Assembly: GCA_023419535.1 (NCBI GenBank)
Contig: JAEZXX010000010.1
Location: 1-21,175 of the forward strand
Source of the DNA: Pseudomonadota bacterium
GTDB taxonomy: Bacteria; Pseudomonadota; Alphaproteobacteria; Rhizobiales; Rhizobiaceae
DNA: 21,175 nucleotides
Reading direction: 5' to 3'
Position numbers and translations under genes: made by a program. A model generated the notes under the pieces. It saw only the letters and a list, made by a program, of their open reading frames with translations, did not search any database and was not told the DNA's origin. Each line of letters begins with the position of its first letter. Position 1 is the first letter of the stretch. Below are positions 7,550 to 15,036 of the stretch, in pieces.

Positions 7550-9250
7550 ATGTCTAACGCTGCAGTTTCGCGCGACGATTTCGCCGCGCTTCTCGAGGCC
7601 TCCTTCCACGATCACGATGTCGCCGAGGGCGCGGTGGTCAAGGGAACGGTCGTCGCGATCGAGAAGGACATGGCCGTCATCGACGCCGGCCTGAAGGTCG
7701 AGGGCCGCGTCGCCCTCAAGGAGTTCGGCACCAAGGGCGGCGAGAGCACCCTGAAGGTCGGCGACGTGGTCGACATCTATGTCGAGCGCATCGAGAACGC
7801 GCTGGGCGAAGCCGTCCTCAGCCGTGACAAGGCGCGCCGCGAGGAGAGCTGGGTCAAGCTCGAGGTCAAGTTCAACGCCGGCGAGAAGGTCGAAGGCCAG
7901 ATCTTCAACCAGGTCAAGGGCGGCTTCACGGTCGACCTCGACGGCGCCGTGGCGTTCCTGCCGCGCTCGCAGGTCGACATCCGTCCGATCCGCGACGTCG
8001 GCCCGCTGATGAACACGCCGCAGCCGTTCCAGATCCTCAAGATGGACAAGCGCCGCGGCAACATCGTCGTCTCGCGCCGCACGGTCCTCGAAGAGAGCCG
8101 CGCCGAGCAGCGCTCCGAGATCGTCCAGAACCTCGAAGAGGGTCAGGTCGTCGACGGCATCGTCAAGAACATCACCGACTACGGCGCGTTCGTGGATCTG
8201 GGCGGCATCGACGGCCTGCTCCACGTGACGGACATGGCCTGGCGCCGCGTCAACCATCCGACCGAGATCCTGCAGATCGGTCAGACGGTGAAGGTCCAGA
8301 TCATCCGCATCAACCAGGAGACGCACCGCATCTCGCTGGGCATGAAGCAGCTCGAGGCGGATCCCTGGGAAGGCATCGGCGTCAAGTACCCGATGGGCGT
8401 CAAGGTCACCGGCCGCGTCACGAACATCACCGACTACGGTGCGTTCGTGGAAGTGGAGCCGGGCATCGAGGGCCTCATCCACGTCTCCGAGATGTCCTGG
8501 ACGAAGAAGAACGTCCATCCGGGCAAGATCCTCTCCACCTCCCAGGAGGTCGAGGTGGTCGTGCTCGAGGTCGATCCGGTCAAGCGCCGCATCTCGCTCG
8601 GCCTCAAGCAGACGCTCCAGAACCCCTGGGAAGCGTTCCGCGACCAGTTCCCGGTGGGTTCGGTCGTCGAGGGCGAGGTCAAGAACAAGACCGAGTTCGG
8701 CCTCTTCATCGGCCTGGACGGCGACGTGGACGGCATGGTCCACCTCTCCGACCTCGACTGGAACCGTCCGGGCGAGCAGGTGATCGAGGAGTTCAACAAG
8801 GGCGACCTCGTCAAGGCGCAGGTCCTCGACGTCGACGTCGACAAGGAGCGCATCTCGCTCGGCATGAAGCAGGTGGGCGGCGATCCGTTCGTCAACGCGG
8901 CCGAGGCCGGCGAGCTTCGCCGCGGCGCGATCGTCACCTGCGAGGTCACCGCGGTCACCGACGGCGGCCTCGAGGTCAAGATCGTCGACACGGACCTGAC
9001 CTCCTTCATCCGCCGCGCCGATCTCGGCCGCGACCGCGACGACCAGCGCCCCGAGAAGTTCTCGGTCGGCCAGAAGGTCGACGCGCGCATCACGCAGTTC
9101 GACAAGAAGGCGCACCGCGTCGGCGTGTCGATCAAGGCGCTGCAGATCGCGGAAGAGAAGGAAGCGGTCGCCCAGTACGGCTCGACGGACTCCGGCGCTT
9201 CGCTCGGCGACATCCTCGGCGCTGCGCTCAAGAACCGCGACAGCGAGTAG
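7550..9250 (+). CDS. rpsA: 30S ribosomal protein S1
   Basis: S1 binds the 30S subunit and mRNA leaders and promotes translation initiation on structured messages. The 566-residue protein holds six OB-fold S1 domains at about residues 27-93, 111-177, 199-267, 284-354, 371-441 and 458-528. Domains 3 to 5 show the RNA-binding core pattern: NITDYGAFVDLGGIDGLLHV, NITDYGAFVEVEPGIEGLIH and NKTEFGLFIGLDGDVDGMVH. The repeated ending RISLGMKQ or RISLGLKQ marks domain ends. The ATG is preceded by AAGGAG. The length matches other alphaproteobacterial S1 proteins. A tandem hairpin terminator follows the stop. Confidence 0.98.
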   Translation: MSNAAVSRDDFAALLEASFHDHDVAEGAVVKGTVVAIEKDMAVIDAGLKVEGRVALKEFGTKGGESTLKVGDVVDIYVERIENALGEAVLSRDKARREESWVKLEVKFNAGEKVEGQIFNQVKGGFTVDLDGAVAFLPRSQVDIRPIRDVGPLMNTPQPFQILKMDKRRGNIVVSRRTVLEESRAEQRSEIVQNLEEGQVVDGIVKNITDYGAFVDLGGIDGLLHVTDMAWRRVNHPTEILQIGQTVKVQIIRINQETHRISLGMKQLEADPWEGIGVKYPMGVKVTGRVTNITDYGAFVEVEPGIEGLIHVSEMSWTKKNVHPGKILSTSQEVEVVVLEVDPVKRRISLGLKQTLQNPWEAFRDQFPVGSVVEGEVKNKTEFGLFIGLDGDVDGMVHLSDLDWNRPGEQVIEEFNKGDLVKAQVLDVDVDKERISLGMKQVGGDPFVNAAEAGELRRGAIVTCEVTAVTDGGLEVKIVDTDLTSFIRRADLGRDRDDQRPEKFSVGQKVDARITQFDKKAHRVGVSIKALQIAEEKEAVAQYGSTDSGASLGDILGAALKNRDSE

Positions 9251-9258
9251 CACTCGGG

Positions 9259-9328
9259 GCGGGGCCTCGGCCCCGCTTCCACTTCGAAGAAGGGCCCGCA
9301 GCGTCGACCGACGCCGCGGGCCTTTTTT
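9259..9328 (+). terminator. rpsA terminator (two hairpins, probably bidirectional)
   Basis: A compact hairpin GCGGGGCC-TC-GGCCCCGC (9259-9276) is followed by a long stem, GGCCCGCAGCGTCG paired with CGACGCCGCGGGCC (9293-9322, one mismatch), which ends in six T (9323-9328). This is a strong intrinsic terminator for rpsA. The convergent mrpG stop is only 13 nt away, and on the minus strand the same stem is followed by CTTCTTC, so it may also stop the mrp transcript. Confidence 0.85.
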
Positions 9329-9340
9329 CGTTCGTGCTGC

Positions 9341-9697
9341 TCAGAGCCTCTCGTCGATCCCGCGCTCCTCGCGGTCGAGGACGCCGTCCAGCGCGTCGCG
9401 GCCCTCCAGCCCTTCCAGTTCGGCGCCCGAGACATAGGCGGCGCGTCCGAGAAGATGCCCGGCGATCGGGATCGTCAGGATCAGGAAGGCGAGGACGGCG
9501 AGGCCGATCAGCGCCGCCTCGAGCGTTCCAAGCGACAGGATCGCGGCGAGCACCATGAACCCGGCGCCGACCGTGCCGGCCTTTGTGGCGGCATGCATGC
9601 GCTGGAGGGGGTCGCGGAAGCGGACGAGCCCGAGGCCGGCGGCGAACAGAAACACCGCGCCCACGATCTGCAGGAGGAGGACGAGGAACCCGATCAT
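9341..9697 (-). CDS. mrpG: Mrp antiporter subunit G
   Basis: MrpG/MnhG is a small membrane subunit of the seven-part Mrp cation/proton antiporter. The 118-residue protein has three transmembrane segments (about residues 3-23, 41-62 and 65-86) and the family motif LGLVRFRDPLQRMHAATKAG, with Gly-Thr following. The C-terminal 30 residues are charged and acidic. It is the last gene of the operon, with its ATG overlapping the mrpF stop as ATGA. The rpsA terminator lies between the two convergent ends. Confidence 0.93.
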   Translation of the reverse strand: MIGFLVLLLQIVGAVFLFAAGLGLVRFRDPLQRMHAATKAGTVGAGFMVLAAILSLGTLEAALIGLAVLAFLILTIPIAGHLLGRAAYVSGAELEGLEGRDALDGVLDREERGIDERL

Positions 9698-9978
9698 CGC
9701 CGATCCTTCCTCCCCTTGCGTTCGAGGAAGGCGGCGAAGGCGCAGGTGCCGACGAAGGCGATCAGCGCCAGCCCGAAGGCGATGTCGAGAAACTCGCGCC
9801 GGCCGGTGTTCGCGGCGGTCAGCGCCGCCAACGCGACGGCGACGCCGGTCAGCATGTCGAGCGCGACGACGCGGTCGACGATGCCCGGACCTTGGATCAT
9901 CCGCCAGACCGCCATGGCCAACGCGGCCATGATGACGAGGACCAGCACCGGATAGGCGAGGGCGAGGATGGTCGTCAC
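9694..9978 (-). CDS. mrpF: Mrp antiporter subunit F
   Basis: This 94-residue protein has three transmembrane helices and the MrpF/MnhF signature MIQGPGIVDRVVALDML, followed later by FLDIAFGLALIAFVGT. I take GTG at 9978 as the start because it overlaps the mrpE stop as GTGA, as at the other junctions, and gives the usual family length. Frames extending further upstream run through mrpE and are not plausible. In the complex, MrpF packs with MrpC, MrpE and MrpG in the membrane arm. Confidence 0.92.
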   Translation of the reverse strand: MTTILALAYPVLVLVIMAALAMAVWRMIQGPGIVDRVVALDMLTGVAVALAALTAANTGRREFLDIAFGLALIAFVGTCAFAAFLERKGRKDRR

Positions 9979-10328
9979 GACGCGCTCCCTTCGATCCGCG
10001 CGAGCGGGCGCTCGAAAACGTCGAGGATCGAGGCCGCGACCTCGTCTGCGTCGGCGCAGTCCAGCGCGTGGACGTAGAGCGTGCGACGGTCGTCGCTGAC
10101 ATGCAGCGAGCAGGTGCCGGGCGTCAGCGTCACCATGTTGGCGAGGACCGCGATCGAAAGATCGGAATTCAACGCGATCGGAACGGCGATAATCGCGGGA
10201 CGGGACGGCAGTTCGCGCGAGAAGGCGGCCTTCGCCACAGCGAACGAGGACAGCCACAGCTCGCGCAGGAAGACGAGCCCGAGTCGGGCCGCTTCCAGCG
10301 CACGGATCGCAAGGGGCGCTTTCGTCAT
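9975..10328 (-). CDS. mrpE: Mrp antiporter subunit E
   Basis: This 117-residue MrpE/MnhE protein shows the family core NMVTLTPGTCSLHVSDDRRT, followed by LYVHALDCAD. The domain is one hydrophobic stretch followed by a soluble alpha/beta part. ATG at 10328 overlaps the mrpD stop as ATGA. The N-terminal hydrophobic part (residues 10-60) is less hydrophobic than in many homologues, and the protein is shorter than the roughly 160 residues common in other MrpE proteins, so part of the N-terminal membrane region may be reduced. The open frame running upstream is only a shadow of mrpD. Confidence 0.9.
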   Translation of the reverse strand: MTKAPLAIRALEAARLGLVFLRELWLSSFAVAKAAFSRELPSRPAIIAVPIALNSDLSIAVLANMVTLTPGTCSLHVSDDRRTLYVHALDCADADEVAASILDVFERPLARIEGSAS

Positions 10329-11836
10329 GGAGTCGCTCCGGCCGGGGCGAGGGACGCGCCGATATAGAGCGCAGGGTCGAGAAGCTGGCGAGCCGCGTCT
10401 TGCGAGTAGACGATCAGCGCCTGGGGGGCGAGCCCGATGACGAGGGTGACGATGCAGAGCGCCCCGATCGCGACCATCATCGGCAAAGGCACGGGGCGCG
10501 CCTGGCGCCTCGGCAGCACGGGCGCCTTCCAGAACGCCTCCGCCCAGATCTTCGACATGGAATAGAGGGTCAGAGCACCGACGAAGAGCGCGACCGCGGC
10601 GAGGAGATAGTCTTCCGCCCTCAGGGTCGCGTCGATGACGAGGAGTTTCGCCCAGAAGCCCGACAGCGGCGGCATGCCGGCGAGCGACAGGGCGGGCACG
10701 AGGAAGGCGGCGGCGAGCCACGGCGAGCGCGCCATCAGACCGCCGGAGCGGCGAAGGTCGTAGGTGCCCGATGCGCGGTGGATGGCGCCAGCGATGAGGA
10801 AGAGGTTCGCCTTCACCACGATGTGGTGGACGATGTAGAAGATCGCGCCCGCGAGCGCCGCCTGCGTCGAGATCGCGAGGCCCAGCAGCATGTAGCCGAT
10901 CTGGCTGACGATGTGGAAGGCGAGGATGCGCCGCACGTCCCACTGGACCGCGGCCCCGAAGACGCCGAAGAGCATGGTGCCGGCCGCCATCACGCCGAGG
11001 ATCGTGCGCAGGCCGAAGTCCTCCACGTCGAAGATCAGCGTGAAGACGCGGAACGAGGCGTAGACGCCGACCTTGGTGAGGAGCCCGGCGAAGATCGCGG
11101 CGATCGTGATCGAGGCCGTGTGATAGGAGGCCGGCAGCCAGAAGAAGAGCGGGAAGTAGCCGGCCTTGATGGCGAAGCCCGAGAACAGAAGCACCGCGGC
11201 GACGACGAGGTTCACCGAAGGCTCGGCGCCCTCGAGCGCCCGGCCGAGATCGGCCATGTTGAGCGTGCCCGTGACGCCGTAGAGGAGCGCCACGCCCATC
11301 AGGAAGAAGAGCGTCGAGACCAGATTCAGGACCGCATAGCGCAGCGTCCCGTCGATCTGCGCGCGCGTGCGCCCGATGACGAGAAGGCCCATCGCGGTGA
11401 TGAGCATGACCTCGAACCAGACGTAGAGGTTGAAGAGGTCCCCCGTCAGGAAGGCGCCGTTGACGCCGATCAGCATGCCCTGGAACAGGGGGTGGAAGCC
11501 GGCCCGCTCCTCCCGCATGCGGATGTCGGCGAGGCCGAAGACCATGACGGCGGCCGCGAGAAGACCGGTCACGCACGCCATCGCCGCCGAGAGCCGATCC
11601 GCCACGAAGACGATGCCGAAGGGCGCGTCCCAGTCGCCGAAGCGGATGGCGACCACCTCGTTCGTCAGCACCGCCTGGACGAGCAGGAACGAGGCCGGCA
11701 GAAGCAGGGCGACCGCGCCGTAAGAGACGACCCGCTGCGCACGGCGATGCGTCCAGAGGCAGGCCGAGAGCGCCGCGCCGAGGAACGGGATCAGGACCGG
11801 CCAGAGCGCGGCGTGGTCGAGAAGGAACGCGCTCAC
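10325..11836 (-). CDS. mrpD: Mrp antiporter subunit D
   Basis: MrpD is a complex I NuoL/M/N-like proton-channel subunit. The 503-residue, roughly 14-helix protein carries the helix-5 glutamate in NLYVWFEVMLITAMG (Glu142) and the helix-7 lysine in FSGFAIKAGYFPLFFWLP (Lys224), both needed for transport in characterised Mrp systems. QIGYMLLGLAI, VHHIVVKANLFLIAGA and GMPPLSGFWAK follow. The length is typical. The ATG overlaps the mrpC stop as ATGA, and its own stop overlaps mrpE. MrpD and MrpA probably provide separate ion pathways. Confidence 0.96.
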   Translation of the reverse strand: MSAFLLDHAALWPVLIPFLGAALSACLWTHRRAQRVVSYGAVALLLPASFLLVQAVLTNEVVAIRFGDWDAPFGIVFVADRLSAAMACVTGLLAAAVMVFGLADIRMREERAGFHPLFQGMLIGVNGAFLTGDLFNLYVWFEVMLITAMGLLVIGRTRAQIDGTLRYAVLNLVSTLFFLMGVALLYGVTGTLNMADLGRALEGAEPSVNLVVAAVLLFSGFAIKAGYFPLFFWLPASYHTASITIAAIFAGLLTKVGVYASFRVFTLIFDVEDFGLRTILGVMAAGTMLFGVFGAAVQWDVRRILAFHIVSQIGYMLLGLAISTQAALAGAIFYIVHHIVVKANLFLIAGAIHRASGTYDLRRSGGLMARSPWLAAAFLVPALSLAGMPPLSGFWAKLLVIDATLRAEDYLLAAVALFVGALTLYSMSKIWAEAFWKAPVLPRRQARPVPLPMMVAIGALCIVTLVIGLAPQALIVYSQDAARQLLDPALYIGASLAPAGATP

Positions 11837-12219
11837 CGGCGTTCGCCCTTTTCACTCTCGAAGGGCGAGCCCATGCGTTCGGCGTCGTCGATCTCGCGGC
11901 TGTCGACGGTGCCCATGGCCCGCTGGGCCTTGAGGATCAGGGCGGCGAGGAAGGCGGTCAGCGAGAAACCGATGACGATGGCGGTCAGGATCAGCGCCTG
12001 CGGCAGCGGATTGGCGGCCGAGGCGGGCAGGGCGGTCTCGGTCGCAGTCATGACAGGCGGCAGCGTCGAGACGATCCGGCCGGAGAAGAAGATGACGAGA
12101 TTGGCCGCGACCGAAAGCAGGGTCACGCCGAGGAGGATCCGCACCGTGTGTCGCGAGAGGATGAGATAGAGGCCGCAGGCCGCGACGAGCGAGATCGCGA
12201 GGGCGAAGAGAAGGTGCAT
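11833..12219 (-). CDS. mrpC: Mrp antiporter subunit C
   Basis: This 128-residue NuoK-like subunit has three transmembrane segments. The signature RILLGVTLLSVAANLVIFFS and the segment DPLPQALILTAIVIGFS (here NPLPQALILTAIVIGFS) are both typical of MrpC/MnhC. The tail after residue 105 is charged. The ATG abuts the mrpB stop with no gap (TAGATG), and the stop overlaps mrpD by 4 nt, so translational coupling is expected. Confidence 0.94.
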   Translation of the reverse strand: MHLLFALAISLVAACGLYLILSRHTVRILLGVTLLSVAANLVIFFSGRIVSTLPPVMTATETALPASAANPLPQALILTAIVIGFSLTAFLAALILKAQRAMGTVDSREIDDAERMGSPFESEKGERR

Positions 12220-12621
12220 CTAGAGCCCCTCGTAGAAGCGAAGGGTGATGGCAATGACGCCGCCGAGGACGACGAGATAGACGCCGACGTCGAAGAGAAG
12301 CGTCGTGCCGATGTGGAAGTCGCCGGAGTGGAACCAGAGATGCGTCAGATAGGACCCGTCGGCGAGCAGCCCCAGCAGGCCGCTGAGGATCGCCGCCAGA
12401 AGGCCCACCCCGATCAGCACCATGGGCTCGACCCGGATCGCGCGCCGCGCGGTCTCGATGCCGTCGGCGAGTGCCAGCACCGCGAAGGCGCTGGCCGCGA
12501 TCAGCCCGCCGACGAAGCCGCCGCCGGGCTCGTTGTGGCCGCGGTAGAGGACATAGAGCGAGACGGCGAGCATCAGGACGAAGATGATCCGCGCCAGCGC
12601 GCCGAAGACGACCGAGTTCAT
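12220..12621 (-). CDS. mrpB: Mrp antiporter subunit B
   Basis: The 133-residue MrpB/MnhB protein has four hydrophobic segments. Its conserved motif GHNEPGGGFVGGLIAAS (residues 28-44) is diagnostic, as is the C-terminal LLFDVGVYLVVLG. MrpB is a free-standing gene here, not fused to MrpA as in the rhizobial PhaAB type, so the operon follows the seven-gene 'group 1' organisation. ATG overlaps the mrpA stop as ATGA. Confidence 0.95.
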   Translation of the reverse strand: MNSVVFGALARIIFVLMLAVSLYVLYRGHNEPGGGFVGGLIAASAFAVLALADGIETARRAIRVEPMVLIGVGLLAAILSGLLGLLADGSYLTHLWFHSGDFHIGTTLLFDVGVYLVVLGGVIAITLRFYEGL

Positions 12622-14921
12622 GCGCGTTCCTTTCGCGAACGCGTGGCGCGCAGGAGGCCCCAGACCCCGATCGCGGCGAAGCCGACGACGGCGATCTCGC
12701 CCATCGTGTCGATGGCGCGGTAGTCGACGAGGATGACGTTGACGACGTTGCGCCCGAAGGCCTCCTTGTAGCTCGTCGCTGCGAAGTAGTCCGTCAGGGT
12801 CATGTCGAGCGGGGCCGTGACGCTGGTGGCAAGGCCGAGGAAGAGAACGAGGCCGAAGCCCCCTGCGAGGACGGCGTCGACGCGGCGCTCGGGGCCGGTT
12901 CGCGTGGAGCCGATGTCGTCGCGCACGCGGAGGAGCAGCGAGATCAGGATCACGACGACCAGCACCTCGACCGAGAACTGCGTGAGCGCCAGGTCCGGCG
13001 CGCCGTTCAGCATGAAGACCGCCGCCGAACCGAAGCCCGCGACCCCGACCGCGATGAGGGAGCGCAGGAGCGAGAGCGAGCGTGCGGCGGCGAGAGCACC
13101 GATGCAGATCAGGACGAGGACGATCGCGGTGCCGATGTCGAAGCGCCCGCTGGCGAGGTCGAAGCGCGGCAGCGCGCCGGCAGCGAGCAGCGCGGCGGCC
13201 ATCGTCGCGAGGACCGCAGTGAGGACCACGACCGAATAGCGGCGTTGGTCGCCGTTCTGCAGAAAACGAGTGGAGGCCTCCGCGAGCCTCAAGGTGCCAC
13301 CGAAGACGATGTCGTAGCCGCGCTCGCCCGTAAGGCGTTCGAGCCAGTCGAGGGACGACAGGCGCCGGTGGATCACGTCGCGGCCGAGGAAGATCGCGGC
13401 CCCCAGCGCGACGACGACGGTCGACAGCGCCAGCATCAAGGTCCAGCCGTGCCAGAGCGAAAAGGACACCGGAACGGGCCGCCCGAGAAGGGCCTCGACG
13501 GCGGGCGCCATCAGCGAGGCGACGATGAGGCCCGGGAAAACTCCGAACAGAAGGCCGAGTGCGCCGAGCACGAGCGGCCCTGCGACGAGCCCGGCGCTTT
13601 CGCCGTGATGGACCGTCGGCGACGCGGCGCGCGAGAGAAACGGCTTCAGCACGGCCAGTCCGGCGATCGCGACGAAGACGGCGTTGACCAAGACCGCGAC
13701 GACTAGCACCGTCCAGCCCGACGAGGATTCGAGCTGGCCCTCGAAGAGGTATTCCTTGGAGATGAAGCCGAGCGTCGGCGGCAGGCCGGCCATGGACACG
13801 CCGGCGAGCGCGGCGGCAAGGGCCGTCAACGGCAGGGAGCCGCGCAGGCTTCCGAGCTTCGACAACGCCTTTTCGTGTGTCGCGTGGATCGCGATTCCGG
13901 CGCAGAAGAACAGCGCCGCCTTATAGAGGGCGTGGGCGAGGAGGAAGCCGATCATGGCGGTGACGGCGAGGTCGCCGTCGAGCCCGATCAGCATGACGAG
14001 GACGCCGAGCGAGCCGACCGTGGATTGCGCCAGAACCGCCTTGTAGCCGTCCGAGGACAGCGCCCGGACGGCCGCGACGAGCATGGTCGCGGAGCCGAAG
14101 ACGACGAGGACCGTCCCGAAGGCGGGCATGTCGGCGAAGACCGCGTCGAAGCGCGCGAGGAGATAGACGCCGAGCTTCACCATCGTCGCCGAATGGAGGT
14201 AGGCGGAGGCGGGGGTCGGCGCGGCCATGGCCGCCGGCAGCCAGAAGTGGAACGGCACCTGCGCGGATTTGGCGAAGGCCCCGACGAGGATCAGCACCAT
14301 GATGGGCACGGCCAGCGGGCTCGCGACGAGTTCGTCCGACCGTTCCGCGACCTCGCTCAGCGAGAAGGTGCCGAGCACCGCGCCGATCATCAGGATGCCG
14401 GCGAGCAGCGCCAGCCCCCCGCCGGCCGTCACGATCAGCGACTGGAGCGCGGCCTTGCGGGCCGACGCGTCTTTCGAATCGAAGCCGATGAGCAGGTAGG
14501 AGAGGAGGCTCGTCGCCTCCCAGAACACGAACATCGCGACGAGGTCGTCGGCGAGCACCGTGCCGAGCATCGCCGTCATGAAGAGAAGGATCAGCGTCAG
14601 GAACGCGCCCGAGCGCTCGGGCTTGGTCGCGCGGAAGTAGGCGCTCGCGTAGAGGACCACCAGCGCGCCGATGCCGGTGACGAGGAGCGCGAAGAGACGC
14701 GAGAAGCCGTCGAGCCGGAAGGAGAGCTCGATGCCGAAGGCGGGCACCCAGGGCAGGCTCTCCAGGACGGGCGCCCCGGAGCCGAGCGTCAGGAACGCCA
14801 TGAAGAGCGCGGCCGGAACGGCGGCGAGGACGGGACCGGCCATGCCCGGCGCCACGCGGTGAAGCGGCCCGGCCAGGATCGCGGCGAGGAACGGTACGAC
14901 AAGAAGGAGCAACAGGGACAA
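12618..14921 (-). CDS. mrpA: Mrp antiporter subunit A
   Basis: MrpA is the largest subunit of the Mrp Na+(K+)/H+ antiporter, important for pH and salt homeostasis. The 767-residue protein has an N-terminal NuoL-like domain with the key helix-5 glutamate in FVFWEATSLLSYLLIG (Glu135) and Lys218 in GAFAKSAQVPFHFWLP. His243 and Lys249 follow in SAYLHSATMVKLG. The C-terminal MbhD/MbhE-like part contains GAPDLALTQFSVE and VNVILVDYRAIDTMGE. The start is TTG at 14921: an in-frame TGA lies 12 nt upstream and no ATG or GTG occurs in between, while the first residues are already the conserved first helix. The Shine-Dalgarno is weak (GGAG about 13 nt away), so initiation may be limiting. Slightly shorter than Bacillus MrpA. 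First gene of the operon, divergent from the LysR gene. Confidence 0.95.
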   Translation of the reverse strand: MSLLLLLVVPFLAAILAGPLHRVAPGMAGPVLAAVPAALFMAFLTLGSGAPVLESLPWVPAFGIELSFRLDGFSRLFALLVTGIGALVVLYASAYFRATKPERSGAFLTLILLFMTAMLGTVLADDLVAMFVFWEATSLLSYLLIGFDSKDASARKAALQSLIVTAGGGLALLAGILMIGAVLGTFSLSEVAERSDELVASPLAVPIMVLILVGAFAKSAQVPFHFWLPAAMAAPTPASAYLHSATMVKLGVYLLARFDAVFADMPAFGTVLVVFGSATMLVAAVRALSSDGYKAVLAQSTVGSLGVLVMLIGLDGDLAVTAMIGFLLAHALYKAALFFCAGIAIHATHEKALSKLGSLRGSLPLTALAAALAGVSMAGLPPTLGFISKEYLFEGQLESSSGWTVLVVAVLVNAVFVAIAGLAVLKPFLSRAASPTVHHGESAGLVAGPLVLGALGLLFGVFPGLIVASLMAPAVEALLGRPVPVSFSLWHGWTLMLALSTVVVALGAAIFLGRDVIHRRLSSLDWLERLTGERGYDIVFGGTLRLAEASTRFLQNGDQRRYSVVVLTAVLATMAAALLAAGALPRFDLASGRFDIGTAIVLVLICIGALAAARSLSLLRSLIAVGVAGFGSAAVFMLNGAPDLALTQFSVEVLVVVILISLLLRVRDDIGSTRTGPERRVDAVLAGGFGLVLFLGLATSVTAPLDMTLTDYFAATSYKEAFGRNVVNVILVDYRAIDTMGEIAVVGFAAIGVWGLLRATRSRKERA

Positions 14922-14961
14922 GGCGGACCGTCAACTCCGGCGCGGCGACGTTGCGGCCAAG

Positions 14962-14980
14962 ATGGAGCAGCCCGCTCCAT
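14962..14980. promoter_or_regulatory. perfect palindrome in the mrpA / lysR intergenic region
   Basis: ATGGAGC (14962-14968) and GCTCCAT (14974-14980) form a perfect 7-bp inverted repeat with a 5-bp spacer, 41 nt upstream of the mrpA start codon. An operator for a dimeric regulator, perhaps the neighbouring LysR protein, is possible. As it would lie in the mrpA leader or promoter, an RNA hairpin role is also possible. Inference from position and symmetry only. Confidence 0.4.
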
Positions 14981-15008
14981 ACGGACAATCGAAAGTTCCG
15001 TTGCTGCT

Positions 15009-15025
15009 TATAGAGACACTCTATA
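15009..15025. promoter_or_regulatory. candidate LysR/OxyR-type operator
   Basis: TATAGAG-ACA-CTCTATA is a perfect 17-bp inverted repeat ending 11 nt before the LysR-family start codon. It contains ATAG-N7-CTAT, the outer half of the OxyR dimer box, although the inner t/a positions of the consensus are g/c here and no second phased box is visible. Its position is ideal for negative autoregulation, since it covers the likely ribosome-binding or promoter region. Functional assignment is inference. Confidence 0.5.
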
Positions 15026-15036
15026 GGACAGTCGCG

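Noticed and set aside
7196..9253. 685-residue open frame antisense to rpsA
   Set aside because: It mirrors rpsA and cmk codons in a GC-rich genome, is rich in Asp, Leu, Val and Arg as expected from an antisense shadow, and has no motif. rpsA on the other strand is certain.
9975..11855. 626-residue minus-strand frame joining mrpE to an upstream extension
   Set aside because: Only the last 117 residues are MrpE; the rest is an alternate frame of mrpD rich in Arg and Pro.
10400..12169. 589-residue plus-strand frame across mrpD and mrpC
   Set aside because: Highly charged Arg/Glu/Asp/His composition typical of an antisense shadow of hydrophobic membrane genes; the mrp genes on the minus strand are unambiguous.
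15009..15025. TATAGAG palindrome as a -10 promoter box for the LysR gene
   Set aside because: It ends only 11 nt before the start codon and overlaps the Shine-Dalgarno region, with no -35 at proper spacing; an operator reading fits better.
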